A stretch of DNA of 41,819 bases from Paenibacillus barengoltzii NBRC 101215 (lineage in GTDB: Bacteria; Bacillota; Bacilli; Paenibacillales; Paenibacillaceae). Below the pieces are notes generated by a model. It saw only the letters and a program-made list of their open reading frames with translations. It had not been told where the DNA came from and made no database searches. The stretch lies in NCBI RefSeq assembly GCF_004000745.1, contig NZ_BILV01000055.1, positions 1 through 41,819 on the forward strand, in the 5' to 3' direction. The position numbers and the translations under genes are program-made. Positions within the stretch are counted from its first letter, which is position 1. Every line of letters begins with the position of its first letter. Positions 1 to 8,586 of the stretch are shown here, in pieces.

Positions 1-21
1 CTAATAGAAGTAAGAGCGTAT

Positions 22-75
22 GCACCAGCAAGTGTATTCGCATCAGTAAGTGTATTCGCACCAGCAATACACCAG
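22..75. repeat. 18-bp tandem repeat, three copies
   Basis: Three adjacent 18-bp units begin at 22, 40 and 58. The first two differ by only two bases (GCACCAGCAAGTGTATTC against GCATCAGTAAGTGTATTC); the third keeps only the GCACCAGCAA half and then decays. The following 50 bases still carry GTGTT and CACC fragments of the same flavour. No gene is seen here; the open frame that starts at 129 has repeat-derived composition. Confidence 0.8.
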
Positions 76-187
76 TAGTGTTGGCACCGAAATAGTGTTT
101 ACGCCAATATAGCGTTCTCACCAACAATTTGCGTTCCCACGAACAACCGCATACACACCAACAGCAACTTCCCATCCTCAGCAAACT

Positions 188-370
188 ACCCGAGTTCAGT
201 TACATCCAGCCACTCCTGCGATCTACCCGAGCCCAGTCACATCCTACCACCCCGAAGGAACCACCCGAACCCATTACATCCAGCCACCCCCGCGATCTAC
301 CCGAGTCCGGTTACATCCTGTCACCATCAACGAACTCACCGAGTCCATTACATCTGCCACCACCTGTGCC
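188..370. repeat. imperfect 36-38 bp tandem repeat, five copies
   Basis: Units that start with ACCCGAG or a one-base variant lie at 188, 225, 263, 299 and 337, so the period is 36-38 bp. Each continues with a TTACATCC-like core and CCAC. Units 1 and 3 share a CGCGATCT-type end, while units 2 and 4 share ATCCT after the core, which suggests a duplicated dimer of about 75 bp. The array lies just downstream of the stop codon of the leftward gene at 380-1033 and fills the stretch that has no gene. Confidence 0.8.
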
Positions 371-379
371 CCTCTGCCC

Positions 380-1033
380 TTACCGCGCGCTGGGAAGCCG
401 GAACGTTCGATACCGTTGTCTACCGCCTGCGACCTCTAGTAACTTTCGGCTGTGCATCGCACGTAGAATCGCGCGGGTATGCTGCTTGGATAGCCTGAGA
501 TGGTCCGCGAGCTCTCCCGGGGTAAAGGGGCGCATCAGTCGTCTGGCAAACCTCAAGGCTTCCGCTTCGGCCCAATGGAGGTTGGAGGGTACGGCATTGG
601 ACAGGAACTTGCCCACAAAGGATAAGACCAGCTGCTTGCAAACCCCCGGGTCTTCCCGAATCGATAGATAGGCAATCGGCAAGAACAGCCAATCGTCTAG
701 CGCCAACAACGCTTGCTTCATACAAAGATCTTTAAACCGCCCGGCCTCGATATCCCGAGCATGGCTTCGATAATCCTGAATCTCGATGCACCCCTTGGCA
801 TTGCCCGGCATGTAGGCTAAATCGAGATAGCGGAAGCCATTGTTAAAATCGCGAACCTCATACTCCGGATAGAGATCGTTAAGGTTTCCGATAGCGGGAT
901 ACCAAATGTACCGCAGAAAGTCCGTTGTCCCTCGGCTTAATCCCTTTTTGAGAAACTCCTTTCTTCTTAAGTTTGTCTCCTCGTTGATCTGGCGTTCCAA
1001 CCACTCCAAGTAAACCGCATCAAACTCACTCAT
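380..1033 (-). CDS. PD-(D/E)XK nuclease-like domain plus C-terminal helix-turn-helix protein
   Basis: A 217-residue soluble protein. The ATG at 1033 is chosen because AAGGGAG lies eight bases before it; a GTG at 1042 would overlap that site. Residues 68-120 resemble the core of small PD-(D/E)XK (DUF559/Vsr-like) nucleases: an aspartate in YLDLAY (D71), then IEIQ (E84, Q86), then a HARD motif (H91-D94) followed by an RFKDLCMKQ helix and a hydrophobic strand. The usual lysine of ExK is replaced by glutamine. Residues about 169-200 (FTPGELADHLRLSKQHTRAILRAM) form a helix-turn-helix. Such proteins are often labelled transcriptional regulators in Paenibacillus. DNA binding is likely; nuclease activity is inference. 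It is a single gene, separated by a terminator from the ger genes upstream. Confidence 0.72.
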   Translation of the reverse strand: MSEFDAVYLEWLERQINEETNLRRKEFLKKGLSRGTTDFLRYIWYPAIGNLNDLYPEYEVRDFNNGFRYLDLAYMPGNAKGCIEIQDYRSHARDIEAGRFKDLCMKQALLALDDWLFLPIAYLSIREDPGVCKQLVLSFVGKFLSNAVPSNLHWAEAEALRFARRLMRPFTPGELADHLRLSKQHTRAILRAMHSRKLLEVAGGRQRYRTFRLPSAR

Positions 1034-1060
1034 CCTTGCCACTCCCTTTCAAAAGTCCAT

Positions 1061-1112
1061 AAAAAAACCGCCCCGATCCCCCCTGCTCCAAGAGCAAGCC
1101 AGATCGAAGCGG
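1061..1112 (-). terminator. rho-independent terminator of the ger remnant
   Basis: On the minus strand an 11-bp stem (CCGCTTCGATC pairing with GATCGGGGCGG, two G-U pairs) is followed by seven T. It lies downstream of gerB and upstream of the next leftward gene. Confidence 0.85.
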
Positions 1113-1240
1113 CATGTGCTTCATACCGAAATATCGAAATATCCACTATGGAAAATAATGTATCACAAGACATCGTTTCGAGCAACGTTCCCTGATTACC
1201 CCACAGGCCGATGGATTGGTGATTGAAACGCACCTTCACT

Positions 1241-2329
1241 TCATGTCTTCAGCTTCTTCACTTTCCCCATGATCCACAAGCAGACTGGAAATGCGATTCC
1301 GAAGATCATGGCGTACAACGGCCAAACCTTCATAAAGTCGATCAAATAGGCGAAATTGGGCCAGATGATGCCGGAGGCCACGATGCCAAGCAACACCAGC
1401 GGGAGAAACAGCGTATTCTTATTTTTCAATCCAAAGGCTTCGCCGAGCCCCTGTACGGAGATATGCAACAACATCACCAGCCGAAAGAAAATCGAGATGT
1501 ACCAAAACACCGTAATCACAACCTCAAACCGTTGAAAAAAATCACCGATCTCGATCGTTCGGGCCACAAAATAACTGGCAAACGTAAGATTGGCCATTAC
1601 CCCTTCACTGAGCGTCGCGATTGTTAGTACCATCATCAGCAAATACATGGTCCCGCTAATGGCTGATCCAATCCAGACCGCCTTACTCCAATTTTTGGAT
1701 TTCGGAAGCTCCGGAACAAGAAATAGAAATCCAATCGTTTCTAAGTAAGGAAAGGCTAATAACGAGAAAGACCCCCGCAACACCGGTTTCCAGCCATACT
1801 CCAAAATCGGAGCAAGATTCGTCCAATGGATCCCATACAGCAGCGAGAGGCCAACTAGCAGGAAAATCGCTGGCAGCAAGAAGAATAACAGTTCCGCACT
1901 GCGGCCAATCGTCGGCACCCCTGACCAGACCGAATAAACAACCACGACTAGCATGAGCATCAATACGACATAAGGAGGCGTTAAAGGCATAATCGATATG
2001 GTGATAAAGTCGCTTAAATTTCGCAACGTTAAGATAAGGATTAAGTAAGGAAACAGCAAAATGAATAGGATCGACAACACCGAACCAGTGGGAGTGCCGA
2101 TTAGACGACGAAGGTGCTGAACAAAGGACATCCCGCGCATTTGTCCGGCAATTGCCGACAAGAGCGGGATGAGCAGAAAATGAATGGCAATGGCCACTAC
2201 GGTACAAATCCAGGCATCATGTCTGGCAACGGCGGCAAGACTCGATGGGATGAGGAGATAGGCGCTGCCGATTTGATACATTGTAATCCATAATGCGAAT
2301 TGCCTTACCGATATACTCCGTTTGTTCAT
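1241..2329 (-). CDS. spore germination permease, GerAB/GerB family
   Basis: Germinant-receptor B subunit of the APC transporter superfamily, an integral protein of the spore inner membrane. The start at 2329 (MNKRSISVRQF) has GAGGAG seven bases upstream; a TTG at 2344 would overlap that site. The 362 residues match the family length. About ten hydrophobic segments are visible, beginning with the typical ISVRQFALWITMYQIGSAYL N-terminus and ending with a basic tail (GKVKKLK). It starts eleven bases after the stop of the small membrane protein gene and ends at a terminator. In an intact receptor the B subunit works with GerA and GerC; no gerA is in this cluster, so function here is uncertain. 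Confidence 0.88.
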   Translation of the reverse strand: MNKRSISVRQFALWITMYQIGSAYLLIPSSLAAVARHDAWICTVVAIAIHFLLIPLLSAIAGQMRGMSFVQHLRRLIGTPTGSVLSILFILLFPYLILILTLRNLSDFITISIMPLTPPYVVLMLMLVVVVYSVWSGVPTIGRSAELLFFLLPAIFLLVGLSLLYGIHWTNLAPILEYGWKPVLRGSFSLLAFPYLETIGFLFLVPELPKSKNWSKAVWIGSAISGTMYLLMMVLTIATLSEGVMANLTFASYFVARTIEIGDFFQRFEVVITVFWYISIFFRLVMLLHISVQGLGEAFGLKNKNTLFLPLVLLGIVASGIIWPNFAYLIDFMKVWPLYAMIFGIAFPVCLWIMGKVKKLKT

Positions 2330-2340
2330 TCCGATACTCC

Positions 2341-2580
2341 TCAAGATAGCAATTTAGCGATCAACATGCTAGCCGGTTCAAAAAAAGTTTGAATTGCCAA
2401 TAGCGGTGACGGTACTTGAATATGAAGCAATTGAAGTACGAGGAGAACAATGCCTACGCTTAGGAAACAAGCATGCACAGCGAGATCCCTGAACTCTTTT
2501 TTATGAAACATCCTCTGGTATTCCAAGGCCGATATCGCCAATGATACAAACAATAAAGCGTATAGCACGTTCTTCCTCAC
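2341..2580 (-). CDS. small two-helix membrane protein within the ger cluster
   Basis: A 79-residue hydrophobic protein with two predicted membrane segments (about residues 5-18 and 37-54) joined by a charged loop (YQRMFHKKEFRD). Its GTG start overlaps the gerC stop codon as GTGA, which supports translational coupling; a second GTG at 2568 is possible. Small membrane proteins of this size are found in germinant-receptor operons of Bacillales (a D subunit is known in several), and that is the likeliest role, judged from position and topology only. I do not recognise its sequence family. Confidence 0.6.
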   Translation of the reverse strand: MRKNVLYALLFVSLAISALEYQRMFHKKEFRDLAVHACFLSVGIVLLVLQLLHIQVPSPLLAIQTFFEPASMLIAKLLS

Positions 2581-3770
2581 TCCTGTTTATTCTGTGGCAT
2601 TCCGTAGGGACTGACGATCTTCCCATTTCGCTTGATTTGCAGAGTCACACGCAAGTTCACATCCAGCTCTTCGAAGCGCTTGTCCCAGTCGTTCTTCCAT
2701 ACATGCCATTTTGCCGGATATGCCCGATGAAAGGCTTCGCCGAACCCAAAGATATCCGTACCCAACGATTGAGCTTTCCGAATCCCTCGATTAATCGCCT
2801 CTACATACTGGTCTGCAGCAATTTTCTGCAGCTTCAACAGGTCCTCCTCTTTATTGAGATCGACCTTCTTACATCTCAGTTCATTAATGTTGGCTTCAAT
2901 GTACACGGTAGCATCGAGGACCGGATGATCATTCACGATCTTAGGATCATACTTCGTTTTGGGCCGGATGACGTCCAACGTAAAATGCTCTTTCGCATTC
3001 GGACACTCTACTTTGAAAAGACTGTTGTCCACATGATTCGTCAAATAGTTATAAGCCCGGCTTTCGGACGGGTTCATCCAACCAACCAGGCGATCCTCCT
3101 GGAAGACACCCATACCGCTGAAAAAATAGTTCGCATGCTGCGGAGACTGCTTCACGTTATCCATCTTCTGAGCTTTATCGGCCTGTTCCCCCAGCTTTAA
3201 TCCGGTAATGACTGGCTCGACCCCGTCCTTGTTTAAACTCTCCAGAAATTCCTTGGCTTGGCTGTATATGTTCGGAGCCCAGCTTTTGTAGGACAGCTTT
3301 AATGCCTTATGCATATCCAGGGCGGGAAAAAGTTCCGTGGACGTCACGAAGGTTAATGCTTCCTTCGCCGAATGGTCCCGAACGATAATTAGATCGAAGA
3401 CGGGCCGAATCTCATTGTTACGTAACAGCCAATCCAACGGTTCATGCATACCTTCCCGGGCCGTGGCTTCATCCACAAATAAAATTTGCATATGGGACAT
3501 ATACAATCTCCGCGACGACATGCCCACCATTTTGCGGATAGCTTCACTAATGGAATCAGAACGCATCGAAAGTACGAACGTCGGCGTACGTTCGGACGAT
3601 TGCTTCCGCGACATTTGATTGGGATTCACAACCTGAAGGCTGACCTCATAAAGCTCATCCTTCTTGTCGATTCCCATAGCGAGCACAATCGATAGTTCAT
3701 TTAATTCATTGCGATTCCAACAACCTGTCAGCAGAGTATGACCAAAATTTAGTAATTCTACTCGAAAAGG
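2577..3770 (-). pseudogene. spore germination lipoprotein GerC family, 5' end broken
   Basis: The body (2577-3686, up to 369 residues from a GTG at 3686) is a clear Ger(x)C protein: MGIDKKDELYEVSLQVVNP near the start, a central domain and a C-terminal domain ending in a conserved basic strand. The true N-terminus is damaged. Reading upstream in the same frame gives LLTGCWNRNELNELSIVLAMGIDK, a perfect lipobox (Cys codon at 3720-3722), but the frame contains no ATG, GTG or TTG before an amber codon at 3771-3773. Upstream of that stop the same frame reads MSIRLFLKTILE from an ATG at 3807-3809, without a good ribosome binding site. A product made from the GTG would lack its signal peptide and lipid anchor. 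No gerA gene precedes it; the argS promoter lies there instead. Confidence 0.75.
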
Positions 3771-3802
3771 CTACTCAAGGATTGTTTTTAGGAAAAGGCG
3801 AA

Positions 3803-3830
3803 TTGACATTCCAAGCGAACCGGATATAAT
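3803..3830 (+). promoter_or_regulatory. sigma-A promoter of argS
   Basis: A perfect TTGACA (3803-3808) and a perfect TATAAT (3825-3830) are separated by 16 bp, with transcription expected to start near 3837 and run into the T-box leader. Confidence 0.9.
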
Positions 3831-3836
3831 AATACA

Positions 3837-4089
3837 AAATATCCCACATTCGACGATTGGGAGAGTAACTGTCCGTTCTAGTCCAAGCGAGCCGGGAGGG
3901 TGGAAACCGGTACAGGGCTGACAGTGAAGCGGACCCATGAGAATGGTTGCTGAACGCAAAGTAAAGTAAGCAACCACGGCCCAAGACCGTTATCCTGCAG
4001 AGTGGTTAAACGTAGAGTTTAACAACAAGAGTGGTACCGCGAGCGCGTAATGCCTTCGTCTCTTTGATGAGATGAAGGCTTATTTTTTT
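3837..4089 (+). promoter_or_regulatory. T-box riboswitch leader of argS, with terminator
   Basis: A tRNA-sensing leader. Stem I contains the GNUG-type apical elements (GGGTGGAAACCGGTACAG region) and a likely specifier loop with GTGAAG before a CGG arginine codon at 3930-3932, which fits the downstream arginyl-tRNA synthetase. The T-box proper, AAGAGTGGTACCGCGAG, is at 4027-4043. It is followed by a terminator whose 11-bp stem is GCCTTCGTCTC (4052-4062) pairing with GAGATGAAGGC (4069-4079), then a T run to 4089. Uncharged tRNA-Arg should bind the T-box side and prevent termination. The exact specifier is an inference from position and codon identity. Confidence 0.92.
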
Positions 4090-4109
4090 GCCCCGGAGGA
4101 GTGGATGGA

Positions 4110-5981
4110 ATGATCAGTAGATCGATGAAAAAGCATCTGAAAACGACCGTACAGCAAGTCCTTTCAAGGCTTGGACACAGCGTCGAGGAGCTGCCAGACA
4201 TTGTAATTGAACGCCCCGCCCGTGCCGAACACGGGGATTATTCGACCAACATCGCGATGCAGCTGGCCAAAACCTTGCGCCAACCGCCGCTGCAGATTGC
4301 CGCGCTGCTTAAGAATGAACTGGAGCAAACGGGCCGCATGGAAGGGCTGTTCCACCAGATCGAAACGGCGCCGCCGGGCTTCCTGAACTTCCATCTGGAT
4401 TGGAATGAATGGGCTCGCAAAGATTTTCTACTTCCGCAGGCTGTTCGTGAAAAAGTCGTGATCGAACATACCTCCATCAATCCGAACAAGTCCGCTCATA
4501 TTGGTCATTTGAGGAATGCCTGCATCGGCGACTCGCTGGCAAGGCTGCTTAAGCGAGCTGGTTACCAAGTCGAAGTGCATAATTACATCGACGATCTAGG
4601 GAATCAGTTGGCTGACACCGTCGTTGGGCTGCTTCATGTAGATCATCAGGCTGCTCATGTGAGATTCGGGGATTTCTGTTGGGACATCTATTCCAACGTG
4701 AACAAGGAATACGAGGATCAACCTTCGCTGTTAGAGCAGAGAACGAAGGTGCTGCAAGCGCTGGAGGCTGGGGACGGGAATCTGGCTTGGGTTGGCTTAC
4801 TTACAGCAGAGCGCATCGTGCGGGAGCATTTGGAAGAAATGAAGGCGTTTGGGATTGATTACGATTTGTTAGTTTGGGAGAGCAACATTGTCCGGGAAGG
4901 GTTCTGGGACACGGCCTTCCGATTGCTCCAGCAAACCGCACTCTTCCAGAAGGAGACGTCTGGTAAACTGGAGGGGTGTTGGGTCCTGAAGCAACCTGCA
5001 GACGAAGATGTGGATCCTGAAGCAGAGCATCAGGCTGATAAGGTGCTCGTTCGGTCCAACGGAATTTTGACCTATACGGCCAAAGATATCGCCTATCATC
5101 TGTGGAAGTTCGGGGTACTCGGAAATGATTTCAAGTACAAGTCGTTTGCGGACGGGCTCTGGACAACCCGTGCAGACGGTGTCACTGCTGATTACGGCAA
5201 AGCAGATCTCGTCGTGAACGTAATCGACCACAGGCAAGCGTATCCACAGGCGATGGTGAAGCAAGCGCTGGAGGCGTTAGGCTTCACAACCCAGGCGGAG
5301 AAGCTGCGTCACGTTGGTTACGGCGTCGTCTCGCTAAGCCCGGCCGCAGCCCGGGAGCTGGGCCTCGACACCTCAGACGGCAAAGCTTCGTACGCCATGT
5401 CCGGCAGACAAGGAATCGGTATCAAAGTGTCCGAATTGCTGGATCGGATGGAAACGCAGATCGATGCCAAGCGTTCTGATTCAGAAGGGTTGTCCAGCCG
5501 TCGGATTGCCGCAGCGGCGATCCGGTATTACCTGCTCCGGTTCGCTTTACCAACCGAAGTGGTATTCGACATTCAGCAGGCCACAGAGACGACCGGCAAT
5601 ACCGGCGTCTATCTGATGTACGCGCATGCCCGGGCGGCCAGCATCTTGGCCAAAGCTCAAGCCGACGGGATTCCTCGGGCGGAATCGCTCCAGCTTCCGG
5701 AGGACATCGCCCCTCAGGATCGTGCGGAACACGTCCTGCTGAGACAAATCGCGGCATGGCCGGATACGCTGGGCACTGCGTGTGAGGAACTATCCCCAAC
5801 ACCGATCTGTCATTACGCTTATGAGCTCGCTACCTTGTTTAATCATTTTTATACCGCCTGTCCGATCCTAAAAGCCGAGCCCGAGCGGCAGACCTACCGC
5901 CTATGGCTTACGGCAAAATTTAAGGAGACCATCGCAGAGGTGCTGGAGGTCATCGGATTGCCAGCTCCGGATCGCATGTAA
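4110..5981 (+). CDS. argS: arginyl-tRNA synthetase
   Basis: Class I aminoacyl-tRNA synthetase that charges tRNA-Arg in the cytoplasm. The ATG at 4110 sits nine bases after GGAGGA; a GTG at 4101 directly touches that site. The 623 residues include the N-terminal additional domain, the HIGH signature (HIGHLRN, about residue 131), and MSGRQGIGIK (about residue 430) in place of KMSKR. The anticodon-binding domain ends with the family's FNHFYTACPIL and a terminal Met. It is longer than the common bacterial form of about 555 residues, and with MSGR it belongs to a different ArgRS subfamily. It stands alone under a T-box and is followed by a terminator. It may be a second argS in this genome, which cannot be tested here. 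Confidence 0.95.
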   Translation: MISRSMKKHLKTTVQQVLSRLGHSVEELPDIVIERPARAEHGDYSTNIAMQLAKTLRQPPLQIAALLKNELEQTGRMEGLFHQIETAPPGFLNFHLDWNEWARKDFLLPQAVREKVVIEHTSINPNKSAHIGHLRNACIGDSLARLLKRAGYQVEVHNYIDDLGNQLADTVVGLLHVDHQAAHVRFGDFCWDIYSNVNKEYEDQPSLLEQRTKVLQALEAGDGNLAWVGLLTAERIVREHLEEMKAFGIDYDLLVWESNIVREGFWDTAFRLLQQTALFQKETSGKLEGCWVLKQPADEDVDPEAEHQADKVLVRSNGILTYTAKDIAYHLWKFGVLGNDFKYKSFADGLWTTRADGVTADYGKADLVVNVIDHRQAYPQAMVKQALEALGFTTQAEKLRHVGYGVVSLSPAAARELGLDTSDGKASYAMSGRQGIGIKVSELLDRMETQIDAKRSDSEGLSSRRIAAAAIRYYLLRFALPTEVVFDIQQATETTGNTGVYLMYAHARAASILAKAQADGIPRAESLQLPEDIAPQDRAEHVLLRQIAAWPDTLGTACEELSPTPICHYAYELATLFNHFYTACPILKAEPERQTYRLWLTAKFKETIAEVLEVIGLPAPDRM

Positions 5982-6011
5982 ACAAGGGCAAGGCAAGAGT
6001 AACACCAAGTG

Positions 6012-6046
6012 AAAGGCGCGACTGGAACCAACCAGCCGCGCCTTTT
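6012..6046 (+). terminator. rho-independent terminator after argS
   Basis: GGCGCGACTGG pairs with CCAGCCGCGCC with one mismatch across a short loop, followed by TTTT. Confidence 0.8.
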
Positions 6047-6198
6047 GCGTGGATGTCCCCCTCAGTCGCGATGCAGTTAATCAATGTTTTTTGATATCAA
6101 TATTATTCGTGACGTTTTTTTGAATAAATTGATTCTTCGGCAAGTATGTTTTACTGGAAGGGATGTACACAGAATTGATTCATAAGTTAAACCATAGA

Positions 6199-6212
6199 GT
6201 TAAGCGCTTAAC
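6199..6212. promoter_or_regulatory. 14-bp palindromic operator before sugar ABC operon
   Basis: GTTAAGCGCTTAAC is a perfect palindrome with a central CG, the layout of LacI/GalR-family operators and related to the CcpA cre site. It lies 34 bp before the start of the binding-protein gene. No regulator gene is adjacent. The rest of 6050-6198 is AT-rich and probably holds the promoter, which I cannot place with confidence. Confidence 0.55.
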
Positions 6213-6246
6213 ACGATGAGATTTACAAACCAAGGAGGGATCAAAC

Positions 6247-7626
6247 ATGGCATTGATGAAAAAAAGAGGTTGGGCCATCGCTTCCGTATTGTTGTGTACG
6301 GCTTTAGGCGGGGCGCTATTAGCCGGTTGTTCCGGGTCGGGCGACAAGACTAGCAGCTCCGGCAAAACAACGATTACGGTGACGTATCGCGATGACGGAG
6401 CCGGAGAAAAAGGCACGTTATACCGCTGGCTCACCGAGATCGCTGCAGATTACCCGAACAAGGATGTTGAAATTAAGCCATCCCCGATTCAAGCCTCGGA
6501 GGGGGACTATTTTGCGAAAGTTGCCTTAGCTTTGAAATCCAAAGATACCGCTCCAGATATCGTGACCGAGGATACGTTTATTCTCAATTCCGACGCCAGC
6601 GCCGGTTATTTGGAACCGCTGGATGAGCGGCTGAAGGACTGGGAGGATTGGTCAAACGGATCGTTTATCGAGGCGATGAAGAAAGGTGTTACCGCCAGCG
6701 ACGGCAAAGTGTACGGCGTACCGTACAACACGGATTCCCGCGGTCTTTGGTATAACAAAGAGATCTTTAAGCAGGTCGGCCTTCCGGAAGAGTGGACACC
6801 GAAGAACTGGGAGGAAGTGCTGGATGCAGCTCGCACCATTAAGGAAAAAGCACCGGACATCGTCCCGATTTGGATGAACATGGGCAAGGCGACCGGGGAA
6901 GCCACCTCCATGCAGACGTACGAAATGCTCCTTTACGGCACCGGCGAACGACTGTATGACGATGCAAGCGGAAAATGGATTATCGAAAGTCAAGGGATCT
7001 TGGATGCTTTAGGGTTCATTGAAACCGTAAACAAAGAGAAGCTCGGCCCGCCGCTCTCCAAGGTGCTGAACGGGCAGGCCGGCAACACCGCTTCCCGAGA
7101 ATACTTGCCTCAAGGCAAGCTGGCCATCTCCCTCGACGGCTCGTGGATTACCGGCAACTATCTGGAAACCGGCGCTTCTCCATGGCCGGAATACAAGGAC
7201 GTGCTAGGCTTTGCTCCGATGCCAACAAGTCAAGGTCAGGCACCAGGTTCCATCACGCTCGCTGGCGGTTGGGCATTGTCCATTCCAAGCAACGCCAAGC
7301 ATAAAGACGAAGCCTGGGAGTTTATCAAATACGCGTTAAACAAAGAAAACAGCAAGAAGCTCGTCACCTCCTCAGGCAATATTACGGTGCGAGCTGACGT
7401 CGCCAAAGATCCGGAATACACGCAGATGCCGTTTAACGAAATCGCTACGGAATATCTGCAGAACGCCGAATTCCGGCCTGCTCAAGAGAAATACCCGGAA
7501 GTATCGACGCAAATTCAGACGATGGTGGAATCCGTCGCCACAGGCACCTCCCCTGCAGAGGCCGCCCAAAAATACGCCCAAGACGTCACCCGCATCGTAG
7601 GCGAGGACGCTGTCATCCGAAAATGA
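6247..7626 (+). CDS. extracellular sugar-binding lipoprotein of ABC importer
   Basis: Family 1 solute-binding protein (MalE/UgpB-like), attached to the outer face of the membrane, that delivers a carbohydrate to the two permeases encoded next. The signal peptide (MALMKKRGW, then a hydrophobic stretch) ends in a lipobox LAGC with the lipidated Cys28. The mature part has the hallmarks of the family: KTTITVTYRDDG, DIVTEDTFILN, GKVYGVPYNTDSRGLWYNKEIF near residues 155-178, and a C-terminal WEFIKYALNKENSKK helix. The length of 459 is slightly above average. AAGGAGGG precedes the ATG. The substrate cannot be named from sequence. The operon has no ATPase gene, as is normal where a shared MsmX-type ATPase serves several importers. 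Confidence 0.93.
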   Translation: MALMKKRGWAIASVLLCTALGGALLAGCSGSGDKTSSSGKTTITVTYRDDGAGEKGTLYRWLTEIAADYPNKDVEIKPSPIQASEGDYFAKVALALKSKDTAPDIVTEDTFILNSDASAGYLEPLDERLKDWEDWSNGSFIEAMKKGVTASDGKVYGVPYNTDSRGLWYNKEIFKQVGLPEEWTPKNWEEVLDAARTIKEKAPDIVPIWMNMGKATGEATSMQTYEMLLYGTGERLYDDASGKWIIESQGILDALGFIETVNKEKLGPPLSKVLNGQAGNTASREYLPQGKLAISLDGSWITGNYLETGASPWPEYKDVLGFAPMPTSQGQAPGSITLAGGWALSIPSNAKHKDEAWEFIKYALNKENSKKLVTSSGNITVRADVAKDPEYTQMPFNEIATEYLQNAEFRPAQEKYPEVSTQIQTMVESVATGTSPAEAAQKYAQDVTRIVGEDAVIRK

Positions 7627-7675
7627 CGAATTCGAATAAGCGGCAAAGCACTGCCTTCCGGAAGGAGAACGAACC

Positions 7676-8563
7676 ATGAGCAGCATGACGGCTGAAGGAT
7701 ATTCCAGAAATCGCAACTCGTACACGTGGCTTTACTTCTTGCTCCCTTCGATTGTGATAATGCTGGTGTTTTTCATCACCCCGGTCTTCCTTACGTTCTT
7801 CTATTCCTTTACGAATCTGGCATTAACGGGGGAATCGGCAAGAGAGTTAAAATTCGTTGGGTTCGACAACTATATTCACATGTTCAAGGACCCGACGGTC
7901 AAGGTTAGTATTTGGAACACATTGGTCTTCCTGTTTGGCTCGGCGGTGATTGGCCAGCAGCTGCTCGGCTTATTCATCGCCCTCCTGATGAAGCGCAAGA
8001 ACCGGACGTTCCGGCGGGTGATTGGCACGATCGTCCTCGCCGGCTGGGTCACCCCGGAAATCGTATGTGCGCTATGCTTATACAGCTTCTTCGGCGACGA
8101 AGGGACGCTGAACTCGATCATCACTTCATTGGGGCTTCCGGCAGTCACCTGGCTGTATACTGTTCCAATGCTGACGATCATCCTCGCGAACATTTGGCAC
8201 GGTACCGCCTTCTCGATGCTCGTCTTTCAAGCGGCTCTTGACGACGTGCCCAGCGAGGTAGAAGAAGCGGCAGTGGTCGATGGCGCTTCAAAATGGCAGG
8301 TACTGATTCGGATTATCATCCCTTATATCAAAGATTCGTTTATGACCAACATGATGCTGATCACGTTACAGACATTGGGCGTGTTTGGTTTGATATATGC
8401 CATGACCGGCGGAGGCCCGGGAACGTCTACGACCACACTGCCCATCTTCATGTACAACCAAGCCTTCGTGAACTATCAACTAGGGTACGGAACCGCGATC
8501 TCCTTGCTGCTACTGCTCATCGGAATCGTGCTTAGCTTGTTCTATACCCGCTCGTTGAAATAG
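7676..8563 (+). CDS. sugar ABC transporter permease, MalF/UgpA type
   Basis: Inner-membrane permease of a carbohydrate importer, 295 residues. Six membrane segments can be traced, starting with YFLLPSIVIMLVFFITPVF at about residues 21-39. The cytoplasmic EAA loop reads EVEEAAVVDGASKWQVLIRIIIP (about residues 196-220) and docks on the ATPase. The gene begins 49 bp after the binding-protein gene behind AAGGAGAA, and the second permease gene follows after 23 bp, so all three genes form one operon. Confidence 0.93.
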   Translation: MSSMTAEGYSRNRNSYTWLYFLLPSIVIMLVFFITPVFLTFFYSFTNLALTGESARELKFVGFDNYIHMFKDPTVKVSIWNTLVFLFGSAVIGQQLLGLFIALLMKRKNRTFRRVIGTIVLAGWVTPEIVCALCLYSFFGDEGTLNSIITSLGLPAVTWLYTVPMLTIILANIWHGTAFSMLVFQAALDDVPSEVEEAAVVDGASKWQVLIRIIIPYIKDSFMTNMMLITLQTLGVFGLIYAMTGGGPGTSTTTLPIFMYNQAFVNYQLGYGTAISLLLLLIGIVLSLFYTRSLK

Positions 8564-8586
8564 TCCAAGTGCAAGGAGAACCTCTT

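Noticed and set aside
188..370. CRISPR array
   Set aside because: The whole unit is repeated, not short repeats with unique spacers; units vary and no cas genes are near.
129..671. Open frame of 180 codons on the plus strand at the left end
   Set aside because: It is formed by the tandem repeats and by the antisense of the nuclease-like gene, has Pro/Ser/His-rich low complexity and no ribosome binding site.
1030..1239. 69-codon minus-strand frame between gerB and the next gene
   Set aside because: It runs through the terminator hairpin and its T tract and has no ribosome binding site.
8569..8586. Upstream GTG start for the second permease
   Set aside because: The ribosome binding site lies inside that extension and fits the ATG at 8587.
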